From Betaproteobacteria bacterium Ga0077526 (GTDB lineage Bacteria; Pseudomonadota; Gammaproteobacteria; Burkholderiales; Ga0077523): 64,000 nt of DNA. Below the pieces are notes generated by a model. The model worked only from the letters and a program-made list of their open reading frames with translations, ran no database searches and was not told the DNA's origin. The stretch covers positions 124,001 through 188,000 of the forward strand of contig LNDV01000025.1 in NCBI GenBank assembly GCA_001464765.1, given 5' to 3'. Positions 41,368-50,364 of the stretch are shown in pieces. The first letter of the stretch is position 1; each line of letters begins with the position of its first letter. A program made the translations under genes and the position numbers.

Positions 41368-42807
41368 TCATTTGCTCCCGCCCGCCGGATCGGGCTTCAG
41401 TTCGAACACCGTCGGCGGGTACTCGGGGTTGTCGAGGAAGGGCGACTGGCCCTGCTGTGTGCCGGCAGCCGCACCGCCGAACGTCGAGTACGACGCGAGC
41501 CCCGGGAAGGCAATGAGCAGCGCAACCATGGCGACCTGGATCACCACGAACGGCACTGCGCCCCAGTAGATGTCCCCGGAAGTCACCGCCTTGGGCGCCA
41601 CGCTCCTCAGATAGAACAGCGCGAAGCCGAAGGGTGGATGCATGAACGACGTCTGCATGTTGACCGCGAGCAGCACGCCGAACCAGACGAGGTCGATACC
41701 CAGCTTCTCGGCGACCGGCGCGAGCAGCGGGACCAGGATGAAGGCGAGTTCGAAGTAGTCGAGGAAGAACGCCAGCACGAACACGAGCAGGTTCACGACG
41801 ATCAGGAAACCGATCGCCCCGCCCGGCAGACCTGTGAGCAGATGTTCCACCCAGAGGTCGCCGTCCACCCCGCGGAACACGAGGCCGAAGACGGTCGAGC
41901 CGATGAGGATGAACATCACGAAGCACGAAAGCCTCGTCGTGCTTTCCAGCGCGGAGCGCAGGATGTCCATGCCGAGACGGCGCTTGAAGGCCGCGAGCAC
42001 CAGCGCCCCGCAGGCGCCCATCGCCCCGCCCTCGGTCGGCGTCGCAATCCCGAGGAAGATCGTGCCCAGCACCAGAAACACCAGCACGAGGGGCGGTACC
42101 AGCGAGCTCAGCACGCTCTTCAGCGGCGCGGCACGGTCGGTGGCCCGGGCCTCGGCCGGCAGCGCCGGAGCGGATGCCGGCTTGACGATGGACATCAGCA
42201 GCACGTAGACCGCATAGCACCCTGTAAGCAGCAGCCCGGGTACCAGTGCACCACGGTAGAGATCGCCAATCGGCCTGGCGAGCTGGTCTGCCATGACGAT
42301 GAGCACCAGCGAGGGCGGGATGATCTGGGCGAGCGTGCCCGAGGCCGCGATGACACCGGCCGCCAGGCGCTTGCTGTAGCCGTAGCGCAGCATCACGGGC
42401 AGCGAGATGAGCCCCATCGAGATGACCGAGGCCGCGACGATGCCCGTGGTCGCGGCGAGCAGCGCTCCAACGAAGATCACTGCGTACGCAAGCCCGCCGC
42501 GTATCGGACCGAAAAGCTGGCCGATCGTCTCCAGCAGTTCCTCCGCCATGCCGCTGCGTTCGAGGATGAGCCCCATGAACGTGAAGAACGGGATCGCGAG
42601 CAGCGTCTCGTTCTGCATGATCCCGTAGATGCGCTGCGGCAGCGCCTGGAAGAGTTCCGGCTGGAGCAGGCCCAGCTCGATGCCGATCCCTCCGAACAGT
42701 AACCCCACGGCCGCCAGCGCGAAGGCCACCGGATAGCCCAGCAGCAGCACGACCACGAGGCCGAGAAACATCAGCGGGCCGATCGATTCGGTGATCCATG
42801 CCGTCAT
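41368..42807 (-). CDS. dctM: TRAP transporter large permease, DctM family
   Basis: 479 aa inner-membrane protein with about 12 or more hydrophobic segments, the ion-coupled transport subunit. Family motifs include IPFFTFMGLILERSGMAEEL and ASGTLAQIIPPSLVLIVMAD. It overlaps dctQ by 4 bp (ATGA) and is followed 4 bp later by dctP. The length is slightly above the usual 430, with an extra loop near residue 225 and a polar C-terminal tail, as in the TakM-like group. Confidence 0.93.
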   Translation of the reverse strand: MTAWITESIGPLMFLGLVVVLLLGYPVAFALAAVGLLFGGIGIELGLLQPELFQALPQRIYGIMQNETLLAIPFFTFMGLILERSGMAEELLETIGQLFGPIRGGLAYAVIFVGALLAATTGIVAASVISMGLISLPVMLRYGYSKRLAAGVIAASGTLAQIIPPSLVLIVMADQLARPIGDLYRGALVPGLLLTGCYAVYVLLMSIVKPASAPALPAEARATDRAAPLKSVLSSLVPPLVLVFLVLGTIFLGIATPTEGGAMGACGALVLAAFKRRLGMDILRSALESTTRLSCFVMFILIGSTVFGLVFRGVDGDLWVEHLLTGLPGGAIGFLIVVNLLVFVLAFFLDYFELAFILVPLLAPVAEKLGIDLVWFGVLLAVNMQTSFMHPPFGFALFYLRSVAPKAVTSGDIYWGAVPFVVIQVAMVALLIAFPGLASYSTFGGAAAGTQQGQSPFLDNPEYPPTVFELKPDPAGGSK

Positions 42808-43373
42808 CGCCGGGATGCATCCGCAGGCGTTGCCGCTTCGCCGGGCGTGGCAAACACCACTTCCGCCGGCAGCTCACCCCTGAGTGCCGCAGCCGCCTTG
42901 ATGGCCTGCGCGGCGCCCTGCAGGATCAGCAGGCCGAAGCCAACGGGGATCAGCAGCTTCACGGGCCAGACGATGAGACCGCCGGAGTTGAGCGAGACCT
43001 CGCGGTTCGCGACGGAGTCGGCGAAGAACGACCAGCCGGACACGGTCACGAGGACAGCGAACGGGAACAGGAAGAGACAGGTCGCTGCGAGTTCGACCCA
43101 CAGCCGCGTACGCACGGACAGGCGCGAGGACACGAGGTCGATGCGCACATGGGCGTTGCGCTGGAGCGTGTAGCCGGCCGCGAGAAGAAACACGGCGGCG
43201 AACAGATACCACTGGGCTTCGAGGAAGGCGTTGGAACTCAGGCTGAAGGCCTTGCGCGAGATCGCGTTGAGCGCGCTGATGACAGTCATCGCGAGGATCA
43301 GCCACTTGACGGACGCACCGACCCGCCTGTTCATCCGGTCGATCCCGTCGGCGATCTTCAGCCACGTGCGCAC
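42804..43373 (-). CDS. dctQ: TRAP transporter small permease, DctQ family
   Basis: 189 aa, four transmembrane helices (about 22-42, 58-77, 98-120, 140-162). RIDLVSSRLSVRTRLWVEL is the family cytoplasmic-loop motif. The start is uncertain: GTG at 43373 gives VRTWLKIADGIDRMNRR, which fits the family. The frame stays open to 43460, but that extension is polar and unlike the family. It begins the dctQ-dctM-dctP-iorA-iorB transcript. The 330-bp spacer to the response regulator (43374-43703) has no gene and should hold the promoter. Confidence 0.87.
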   Translation of the reverse strand: MRTWLKIADGIDRMNRRVGASVKWLILAMTVISALNAISRKAFSLSSNAFLEAQWYLFAAVFLLAAGYTLQRNAHVRIDLVSSRLSVRTRLWVELAATCLFLFPFAVLVTVSGWSFFADSVANREVSLNSGGLIVWPVKLLIPVGFGLLILQGAAQAIKAAAALRGELPAEVVFATPGEAATPADASRR

Positions 43374-43670
43374 GTTGTCCGCCCTCGCCCGTCTGCCATC
43401 GTTTGCTCCGGATGCAGCAGTATCGGTGCCCGCCCGGTGGAGATCCGGGATGCACGGCAAATCCGTCGTTTACGCGAGAAGCGCGTTCACTGATCGCGAA
43501 CCGCCCGCCCATCGTCGGGGCGCGGGCTGCACACTCGCCCCGCGCCGGTGCGATGTCATTGGCAAGTCCAATCGCGCCCTGCATTTCAACCGCATCGATT
43601 GTGCGCCGCGCCAGTGTTCCTCACATCCGCCGGACGGACGTGCCGCAACGGACCAATGGGAGGATCGACT

Positions 43671-43690
43671 GCTCACCCGAAAGGGTGAGT
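43671..43690 (-). terminator. GAAA-loop hairpin after the response regulator gene
   Basis: CTCACCC (43672-43678), loop GAAA and GGGTGAG (43683-43689) form a perfect 7-bp stem about 14 bp past the response-regulator stop. No T-run follows on the minus strand, so it may be a weak terminator or RNA 3'-end stabiliser separating the regulator genes from the TRAP operon. Confidence 0.4.
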
Positions 43691-43703
43691 CACTTGTACT
43701 TTT

Positions 43704-44384
43704 TCAGAACTTGACGAGGCCGCGCTTGGCGGCGAGCGCGATGGCTTCGGCGCGGCTGGTGACGTCCAGCTTGGCGAAGAGGCTCTTGAGATGGGTCTTG
43801 ACGGTGCTCTCGGAGATGCCGAGCTGGCCGCTGATGGCGCGGTTGGCCTTGCCCTCGGCGAGCAGCCGCAGGATCTGCTCCTCGCGCTCGGTGAGCGGCT
43901 CTTCCTGCACCCGGTGGACAAGCCGCGCCGCGATCTTCGGCTGGAGATAGGCATCTCCGGCGTGGACAGCGCGAATGCAGCGGAACAGCTCCTCGGGCTC
44001 CGAGTCCTTGAGCATGTAGGCCTTGGCGCCTGCTCGCAGTCCGGCGTAGATGTCTTCGTCGTGGTCGAAGGTGGTGAGCACGATGATGTTCGCCCGCGGG
44101 TCCTCGGCGCGGATCTGCCGGATGGCGGGCACGCCTTCCATGCGCGGCATGCGCAGATCCATGAGCACGACATCCGGGCGGAGTTCGCGCCACAGGCGCA
44201 CGGCTTCCACGCCATCGTCGGCCTCGCCGATCACCTTGACGTCCTCTTCCATGTCGATGATCGCGGCCAGCCCGCGGCGGACCAGCGCGTGATCCTCGGC
44301 GATGAGAACTCGGATCGCGGCACCGGGCACCGACGGGGCCGGTGCGTCGGTGGCGCGCTGCCGGGAGAGCGGGCTGCGATTCAT
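43704..44384 (-). CDS. NarL/FixJ-type response regulator
   Basis: 226 aa. A receiver domain begins near residue 24 (RVLIAEDHALVRRG), with phospho-acceptor D76 in VVLMDLRMP and Lys of MLKDSEP. A LuxR-type helix-turn-helix ends the protein (LTEREEQILRLLAEGKANRA). The start at 44384 overlaps the histidine-kinase stop by ATGA. The longer frame runs antiparallel through the kinase gene in another phase and is rejected. It lies directly upstream of the TRAP/Ior operon and is the obvious candidate regulator of it. Confidence 0.93.
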   Translation of the reverse strand: MNRSPLSRQRATDAPAPSVPGAAIRVLIAEDHALVRRGLAAIIDMEEDVKVIGEADDGVEAVRLWRELRPDVVLMDLRMPRMEGVPAIRQIRAEDPRANIIVLTTFDHDEDIYAGLRAGAKAYMLKDSEPEELFRCIRAVHAGDAYLQPKIAARLVHRVQEEPLTEREEQILRLLAEGKANRAISGQLGISESTVKTHLKSLFAKLDVTSRAEAIALAAKRGLVKF

Positions 44385-45697
44385 GCGCGGACGCTTCCGG
44401 CGATGGGCAGGCGGGTCGCCACCGTGGTGCCTTGCCCCGCCCGGCTGTCCACGTGCACGCTCGCGCCGATGCGCGCCGCGCGTTCTCGCATGCCGAGCAG
44501 GCCAAAGCCGTCGTGGAGCTGGCCGGTGTCGAACCCGCCGCCATCGTCGGTCACGATGAGGGACACGGCTTCGGCGCCATAGTCGAGGACGACCGAGACG
44601 TCGCCGGCGGCAGCGTGCTTGAGCACGTTGGTGATGCACTCCTGGGTGATGCGCACGAGCTCGGCCTCAACATCGGCGGGCAGAGACAACCGCTCGCCGG
44701 TGATGTGCAGCGCGGCCTTCGCGCCGGAGGCTTCCAGGCGCTTCACCTGCGTCTGGAGCGCCACGGCGAGGTCGGGACGCCGCAGGGCATCGGGCCGCAG
44801 GGAGCGCACGGACACGCGGGCCTCCTCGAGGCAGCTCTGCGCGAGACTCCGGGCGAGATCGATGTGGTCCAGGGCGGAGTCCGCGCGATCCTTGCGCAGG
44901 GCGCGGTTGGCGGCTTCCAGGTTCACGACCACACCGGTGAAGCCCTGGGCGAGCGTGTCGTGGATGTCGCGGGCGATGCGGTTGCGCTCCTGCAGGATGG
45001 CGGCCTGGCGCGCCTGCTCGCCCAGCCGCGCCATGTGGACGGCGAGGGTCGCCTGGCCGGCGAGCGCTTCGGCGAGCGGGATGGTCTCCTCCACGGCACG
45101 CGGGTCGCCGCTGCGGCTGCGCACGCAGATCCAGCCGACGGTCTCGGACCCGAGCACCATCGGTACGGTGAGCAGGACACGGACCCCAAGTGAGTTGATG
45201 TACGCGCGATTGACTTCCGGCATGCCCGCCACGGCCTCGCGCATCACGTACGTTTCCGCGTGCATGGTGGGAAAGGTCGAGATGCCGCGTCCGCCGATGG
45301 GCAGCGGCCGCAGCACGGCCGGGTGATGGGATTCGTGCGCCGGGATGATGCGCGAATCGAGGTATTCGAGATGCAGCCGGACGCTCGCGTTGTCGGGGTC
45401 TGGGAACCACAGCGTGCCGCCGACGCCGTCGATCTGCTCGACCGTGACCTTGAGGACGTGCCCGAGGAAGCGGTCGATGCCGGGATCTGCGGCGAGCAGT
45501 TCCACCGACTCGATGAGCATCTGCGCCTGCCGGCGCGCGAGTTCTTCGGCCCGGCGGTGGCGCTCGACTTCCTGGCGCAGGCGGCGGTTGTCTTCCTGCA
45601 GGCCGAGGGTGGCAGCGCGCATCGCGAGGAGCCGCGCCTTGTCTTCTTCCGGCCGCCGCTGCGTGCGGACCGAGGCTTCCCGTTTTCCTGCGCCCAC
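44381..45697 (-). CDS. sensor histidine kinase, GAF plus HisKA_3 type
   Basis: 438 aa, no transmembrane segment, so a cytosolic sensor. An N-terminal coiled coil (about 20-62) is followed by a GAF domain (about 70-225), a HisKA_3 phospho-acceptor helix with H246 in ERNRIARDIHDTLAQ, then an HATPase with NVLKHAAAG (N box) and DDGGGFD (G1). It pairs with the NarL-type regulator by a 4-bp overlap. GAF domains bind small ligands or haem; none can be named here. Confidence 0.92.
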   Translation of the reverse strand: MGAGKREASVRTQRRPEEDKARLLAMRAATLGLQEDNRRLRQEVERHRRAEELARRQAQMLIESVELLAADPGIDRFLGHVLKVTVEQIDGVGGTLWFPDPDNASVRLHLEYLDSRIIPAHESHHPAVLRPLPIGGRGISTFPTMHAETYVMREAVAGMPEVNRAYINSLGVRVLLTVPMVLGSETVGWICVRSRSGDPRAVEETIPLAEALAGQATLAVHMARLGEQARQAAILQERNRIARDIHDTLAQGFTGVVVNLEAANRALRKDRADSALDHIDLARSLAQSCLEEARVSVRSLRPDALRRPDLAVALQTQVKRLEASGAKAALHITGERLSLPADVEAELVRITQECITNVLKHAAAGDVSVVLDYGAEAVSLIVTDDGGGFDTGQLHDGFGLLGMRERAARIGASVHVDSRAGQGTTVATRLPIAGSVRA

Positions 45698-45774
45698 TGC
45701 CTGTCTCCCGCCGTGCCGGCTCCCGCGTCGATGGGATCAGTATGCGCCGGGACCGGGCGCCGATGCCACCGGCT

Positions 45775-46524
45775 TCAGTGAAAGACGCGACCCGCGTCGA
45801 TGGCGAGCGTCTGGCCGGTGATGGAATCCGTCCGGCACATCGCCACCACCTGCTCTGCCACGTCGTCCTTGTCGGCGGCCCGCTTGAGGAGCGAGCTCTC
45901 GCGGGACTTCTGCTGGTACGCGGGATCGAGATTGTTGGTGGCCCGCGTGTCCTCCAGGTAGCCCGGGGCGACGCAATTCACCAGCACGTCCGGCGCCAGC
46001 GCGACGGCCATGCACTTCGTGAGATGAATGAGCCCCGCCTTGGACACCGCGTAGGCGATGGAGGAACCCGTGGGCGAGAGGCCGGCGATGGAAGCGATGT
46101 TCACGATCCGCCCGCCGCCCTGTGCGCGCATGCCGGCCGCGACGGCCTTGATGCACAACATGGGACCGGTGAGGTTCACCGAGAGGATCTTCTGCCATTC
46201 CTCGAAGCTGAGCGCGTCGAGATCGGCGTAAGGAATCCACTTGTTGTAGGCCGCGTCGTTGACGAGGATGTCGATGCGCCCGAAGGCGGCGGTGACAGCC
46301 TTCGCCATCGCCGCGATCTGGTCCGGGTCCGTGAGATCGCACCCGAACGCGTCGGCGCGAACGCCCAGCTTGCGCAGTCCTTCGGCCACTTCAAGCGAGG
46401 CGTCTCGGCTGTTCGCGTACACGACTGCCACATCGCAGCCCGCCTTCGCGAGCGCGAGGCAGATGCGCCTGCCCAACCCGCCATTGCCACCGGTGACGAC
46501 GGCCACCTTGCCCTTCAGGTCCAT
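45775..46524 (-). CDS. SDR family oxidoreductase
   Basis: 249 aa classical short-chain dehydrogenase: TGGNGGLG cofactor loop near residues 11-18, VNDAAYN (replacing NNAG), IASIAG for the Ser, and YAVSKAG for the Tyr-Lys pair. FabG-like length. It lies 25 bp downstream of another SDR and after a MaoC hydratase, so the three may handle successive hydration and dehydrogenation of an acyl-CoA or related acid. The two-component genes follow it in the same direction, 77 bp away. Confidence 0.85.
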   Translation of the reverse strand: MDLKGKVAVVTGGNGGLGRRICLALAKAGCDVAVVYANSRDASLEVAEGLRKLGVRADAFGCDLTDPDQIAAMAKAVTAAFGRIDILVNDAAYNKWIPYADLDALSFEEWQKILSVNLTGPMLCIKAVAAGMRAQGGGRIVNIASIAGLSPTGSSIAYAVSKAGLIHLTKCMAVALAPDVLVNCVAPGYLEDTRATNNLDPAYQQKSRESSLLKRAADKDDVAEQVVAMCRTDSITGQTLAIDAGRVFH

Positions 46525-46549
46525 GCGCTTCTCCTCGAGGACGCGCTTG

Positions 46550-47317
46550 TCAGACGACGGTCACGCCGCCGTCGGCCACGATGCCCTGCCCGGTGATGAA
46601 CGACCCGGCCTTCGATGCAAGCATCACGGCCACGCCGGCGATCTCGTCGGGCTCGCCGATGCGCCGCAGTGGCGTCGTGCTGTTGTAGCGCTCGAGGGTC
46701 TCCGGGTTCTCCCAGAGAGCGCGTGCGAAATCGGTCCGGATGAGGCCGGGGGCGATGCAGTTCACGCGGATGTTGTGCGGCCCGTACTCGATGGCGAGAT
46801 TGCGCGCGAGCTGCAGATCCGCCGCCTTGGAGATGTTGTAGGCGCCGATCACCGGAGAGCCGCGCAGACCGCCGATGGACGACACGATGATGATGGAGCC
46901 ATCCTTGCGCTCGATCATCTGCGGCACGACCATCTGGATCAGCCAGTGATTGGAGATCACGTTGTTGTCGAGGATCTTGCGGAACTGGTCGTCGGAGATG
47001 CCGCCGAGCGGACCATAGTACGGGTTGGAGGCCGCATTGCAGACCAGCACGTCGACACGCCCGAAGGCTTCCATTGTGCGGGCCACGAGATTCGCGAGGT
47101 CGTCCTTCGACGAGATGTTCGCGGCCACGGCGATGGCGCGACCGGCACCGTACGTCGCGTTGATGGCCGCGGCGACTTCCTCGCACGGGCCGGACTTGCG
47201 CGACGAGATCACCACCTTCGCACCGTGCTCCGCCAGCCGCTCCGCGACCGCGCGCCCGATGCCGCGCGATGAGCCCGTGACGATCGCCACCTTTCCGTTC
47301 ATGTCGAACAGCGTCAT
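46550..47317 (-). CDS. SDR family oxidoreductase
   Basis: 255 aa. Cofactor loop TGSSRGIG near residues 14-21, CNAASNP at the NNAG site, IVSSIGG with the Ser, and YNISKAA with the Tyr-Lys pair. The C-terminal VADGGVTVV is typical of FabG-like enzymes. The start may instead be the Met six residues in (MNGKVAIVTG). It follows the MaoC-type gene by 27 bp. The exact substrate is unknown; hydroxyacyl-CoA dehydrogenation is a reasonable guess. Confidence 0.85.
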   Translation of the reverse strand: MTLFDMNGKVAIVTGSSRGIGRAVAERLAEHGAKVVISSRKSGPCEEVAAAINATYGAGRAIAVAANISSKDDLANLVARTMEAFGRVDVLVCNAASNPYYGPLGGISDDQFRKILDNNVISNHWLIQMVVPQMIERKDGSIIIVSSIGGLRGSPVIGAYNISKAADLQLARNLAIEYGPHNIRVNCIAPGLIRTDFARALWENPETLERYNSTTPLRRIGEPDEIAGVAVMLASKAGSFITGQGIVADGGVTVV

Positions 47318-47344
47318 GTTCTGTCTCCCTTGTCTGTGATCCGG

Positions 47345-47809
47345 TCAGAAGAAGCCGGCGACGAGCCAGTCGGCCACCAGGGCAGGCTTGGCTTCGCCCT
47401 CGATCTCGACAGTCACGGCATAGCGGGCCTGCCAGCGGTTGTCCTTCACGTCGAAGGCGGACAGCACGAAACGGCCGCGGATCCGGGAACCCGAAGGCAC
47501 CGGCGATACGAACCGCAGGCGGTCGAATCCGTAGTTGACGCTGGTCTTGGAGCCTTCCACGGCCGGGCAGACCTCGTAGGCCATCCAGGACAGCATGGAG
47601 AGCGTGAGGAACCCGTGGGCGATGGTGCCGCCGAAGCGGGTTTCCTTCGCGCGGTCCGGATCGACGTGGATGAAGTAACTGTCGCGTGTGAGTTCGGCGA
47701 AGGTGTCGATGGCCGGCTGTTCGATGGCCATCCACGACGACACGCCGAGTTCGGTACCGACCCGGGCCACGAAGCTCTCGCGGGAGGCGGTACTGATCGG
47801 TCCTTCCAT
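47345..47809 (-). CDS. MaoC-like hydratase / enoyl-CoA hydratase 2 family protein
   Basis: 154 aa single hot-dog domain. The hydratase 2 motif is visible as DSYFIHVDPDRAKETRFGGT, then IAHGFLTLSMLSW, with the catalytic Asp and His of the (Y)xIHxDxxxA...HGFLTLS pattern. It adds water to (2E)-enoyl-CoA, giving the R-3-hydroxy product. It is first in a minus-strand series with two SDRs, consistent with an acyl-CoA route. Confidence 0.88.
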   Translation of the reverse strand: MEGPISTASRESFVARVGTELGVSSWMAIEQPAIDTFAELTRDSYFIHVDPDRAKETRFGGTIAHGFLTLSMLSWMAYEVCPAVEGSKTSVNYGFDRLRFVSPVPSGSRIRGRFVLSAFDVKDNRWQARYAVTVEIEGEAKPALVADWLVAGFF

Positions 47810-47906
47810 GGGTCATCCCTCCTCTCGGGTACGGCACCCGAAAGGCCGGGATCATCGCATGGATTTGCCCGGGGTCAGCCCCGGCGGGACAACGGGGGAG
47901 AGGCGG

Positions 47907-48104
47907 TCAGGCGAAGGTATTGAACCGCGTGCCGACAGCGCCCTGGGTGGCGAGCGGCGGCGCGGGAGGAATCAGACTTACCAGACCCATGGCGACCTGC
48001 GACTGCACGTCCATGGACTTCTTCAGGACGGCGGTCTCCAGGCGCGCGGAGAACTGGGCCTGGGAGAGCGAGGACGACACGGCGGCAATGGCATCGGTGG
48101 ACAT
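47907..48104 (-). CDS. YjfB-family putative motility protein
   Basis: 65 aa. MSTDAIAAVSSSLSQAQFSA opens a mostly helical peptide containing VLKKSMDVQSQVAMGLVSLI, then a Pro-rich stretch, which fits the YjfB/putative motility family found near flagellar genes. The start at 48104 fits the family length; 14 more residues are possible upstream. No flagellar gene is within the window, so it is isolated here. Function unknown. Confidence 0.7.
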   Translation of the reverse strand: MSTDAIAAVSSSLSQAQFSARLETAVLKKSMDVQSQVAMGLVSLIPPAPPLATQGAVGTRFNTFA

Positions 48105-48161
48105 GGGGATTCCCGGAAAAGCACTTCCTGAAATCCATTGCGGCACGACCGGGCCCTTTCT

Positions 48162-49247
48162 TTAGCCCTCCGGCGTTACCCCGGGCGAAGCGGCGGCGGC
48201 GACGATCACCTTGTCCTTGGGCGCGGCAGTCCATTCGTCAAGCAGCCGGTAGGCCACGGCGAGGAGCGTCGGGCCGAGGAAGATCCCCACGAACCCGAAG
48301 GCCACGACTCCGCCCAGCACCCCGAGCAGCACCAGGATGAAAGGCAGCTTCGAACCGCGGCTGATGAGCATCGGCTTCAAGAAGTTGTCGACGCTGCTGA
48401 TGACCGCCACACCCCAGATCACGAGGAAGATGGCCCAGCCCGTCTGCCCCTGCTGGTAAAGCCAGAACGCGGCCGGACCCCACATGAGCGGCGGCCCCAC
48501 CGGTACGACCGACAGGAAGAACGTGCCGACGCCAAGAAGGAACGCGCCCGGCACGCCCGCGAGTGCGAACCCGATGAGCGCGAGGACCGCCTGGGCAAGT
48601 GCGGTCCCGAGAATGCCGTAGACCGTACCCCGGACCGTGGCCTGGGCGACCTCGGCCAGCTGGATGGCCCGCTCGCCTGCCACGCGCTGGGCGAGCCGAC
48701 GAAGCCGGGTGGAGAGCGCATCACCATCCCGCCACAGGAAGAACACGATCAGCGCGCTGAGGAACAGCGTGACCACGCCCTCCCCCAGGCTCCTGGCCGC
48801 GGCCAGGGCCCATTGGCGCGCAGGCTCGGCCAGCGGCCTGACCAGCTTCACGAACTCGCTGCCGTCGGCGGCGGACGCCAACCATCGAGAGTGCAGCCAT
48901 TCACCCGCAATCGGCACCTGCGCCACCCACGCCGGAGGCGGCGGCAGTCCGCGGTCGAGGTAGATCTTGGCGGTGTCGATCCACTCCTCGGCACTGTTCG
49001 CGATGGCGATACCGCCGAGCGCAAGCGGCACGACCAGAATCAGGATGACGCCGGTGGTCATCAGGGCGGCCGCGATGGTCGAGCGGCCCCCGAGCACTGC
49101 CCGCAAGCGACAGAAAAGGGGCCAGGTGGTAAGCGCGAGAATGATTGCCCACAAGCCCGCCGTGACGAACGGCTGGACGACGAGAATGCACGCGATCGCC
49201 AGCAGCACCAGCGCCGCCATCAGTACGATCCGTTCGATACGGTCCAA
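48162..49247 (-). CDS. AI-2E family (PerM/YdiK-like) membrane permease
   Basis: 361 aa inner-membrane protein with about seven or eight hydrophobic segments and the family blocks LIVFFLWRDGDALSTRLRRL, VPVGPPLMWGPAAFWLYQQG and GFVGIFLGPTLLAVAYRLL. Members are variously proposed to export autoinducer-2 or act as ion/H+ antiporters; the substrate here is unknown. It has an independent gene position, with the htpX terminator upstream. Confidence 0.9.
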   Translation of the reverse strand: MDRIERIVLMAALVLLAIACILVVQPFVTAGLWAIILALTTWPLFCRLRAVLGGRSTIAAALMTTGVILILVVPLALGGIAIANSAEEWIDTAKIYLDRGLPPPPAWVAQVPIAGEWLHSRWLASAADGSEFVKLVRPLAEPARQWALAAARSLGEGVVTLFLSALIVFFLWRDGDALSTRLRRLAQRVAGERAIQLAEVAQATVRGTVYGILGTALAQAVLALIGFALAGVPGAFLLGVGTFFLSVVPVGPPLMWGPAAFWLYQQGQTGWAIFLVIWGVAVISSVDNFLKPMLISRGSKLPFILVLLGVLGGVVAFGFVGIFLGPTLLAVAYRLLDEWTAAPKDKVIVAAAASPGVTPEG

Positions 49248-49327
49248 AGACTCCTCCAGGCGGGGATCCGCGGGTCAGGACGCAAGCATACCCTTCGACA
49301 CTCGCGACACCGGCACGAACACGGGGC

Positions 49328-49357
49328 AAAAAAAACCCGCGGGAGGGATCCCGCGGG
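49328..49357 (-). terminator. intrinsic terminator of htpX
   Basis: Perfect 9-bp stem CCCGCGGGA / TCCCGCGGG (49336-49344 and 49349-49357), loop GGGA. On the minus strand it is followed by eight T residues (49328-49335), 22 bp past the htpX stop. A textbook Rho-independent terminator. Confidence 0.9.
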
Positions 49358-49378
49358 CATGGATGAAACGTCAGTGCG

Positions 49379-50260
49379 TCAGCGGCCGGCGGCCTGCAGC
49401 GCTTCGATGCGCCGGTCGAGCGGCGGGTGGGACATGAGCAGGGCCTTCAGGCCGGCGGGCACCCCGCCGGAGATACCGAAGGCCTGCATGCCATCGGGCA
49501 GGCTCGTAGGCTCGTGGGCCTGCTTCAGCCGCTGCAGGGCGGCGATCATCTTCTGACGCCCGGCGAGGCTCGCACCGCCGGCATCCGCGCGGTACTCACG
49601 CTGGCGGCTGAACCAGCTCACGATGACGCTGGCGAGCAGGCCCAGGATGACCTCCGAGATCATCGTGGTCACGAAGAACCCGATGCCGTGTCCGCGCTCG
49701 TTCTTGAGGATGACGCGGTCGACCACGTAACCCACCACGCGCGACAGGAAAATCACGAAGGTGTTCACCACACCCTGGATGAGCGTGAGCGTCACCATGT
49801 CGCCGTTGGCCACGTGACTGACCTCGTGACCCAGCACGGCCTCGGCTTCCTCCGAAGTCATGTTGCGCAGCAGTCCCGTACTCACAGCCACGAGCGCCTC
49901 GTTGCGGTTCATGCCGGTGGCGAAGGCATTGATCTCGGGGGCGTCGTAGATGGCGACTTCCGGCATGCCGATACCGGCCTTCTCGGCCTGGCGGCGGACA
50001 GTGTCGACCAGCCAGCGCTCGGTGGGCGTGCTCGGGTTCTCGATCACCACGGCACCGGTGGAGCGCTTGGCCATCCACTTGGACATCGCGAGCGAGATGA
50101 ACGCGCCGCCGAAGCCGAACAACGCGGCGAAGGCCAGCAGGCCGCCCAGGTTGAGCCCGTTGGAGGTGAGCCAGCGGTTGATGCCCAGCACCTGCGCGGT
50201 GACCGACAACAGCAGCACCACGGCGAAATTCGTGGCCAGGAACAGAAAGACTCGCTTCAC
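49379..50260 (-). CDS. htpX: membrane zinc protease HtpX
   Basis: 293 aa. Two N-terminal transmembrane helices (about 4-24 and 38-60), then the catalytic domain with HEVSH (145-149), E of the later helix and two more hydrophobic segments near 165-215. It degrades misfolded inner-membrane proteins together with FtsH. The length is normal. A 104-bp spacer upstream separates it from the ABC-F gene, and it ends at a strong terminator. Confidence 0.95.
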   Translation of the reverse strand: MKRVFLFLATNFAVVLLLSVTAQVLGINRWLTSNGLNLGGLLAFAALFGFGGAFISLAMSKWMAKRSTGAVVIENPSTPTERWLVDTVRRQAEKAGIGMPEVAIYDAPEINAFATGMNRNEALVAVSTGLLRNMTSEEAEAVLGHEVSHVANGDMVTLTLIQGVVNTFVIFLSRVVGYVVDRVILKNERGHGIGFFVTTMISEVILGLLASVIVSWFSRQREYRADAGGASLAGRQKMIAALQRLKQAHEPTSLPDGMQAFGISGGVPAGLKALLMSHPPLDRRIEALQAAGR

Positions 50261-50364
50261 TGAACGCTCCTAGAGAGTGGGAACCTGCCGGCGAAATTTG
50301 GAGGGGTGGATCGACGGGGAGTTCCGGGCCGGTGCCGCCGGGCACCTGCGGAACCACCGCGCGA

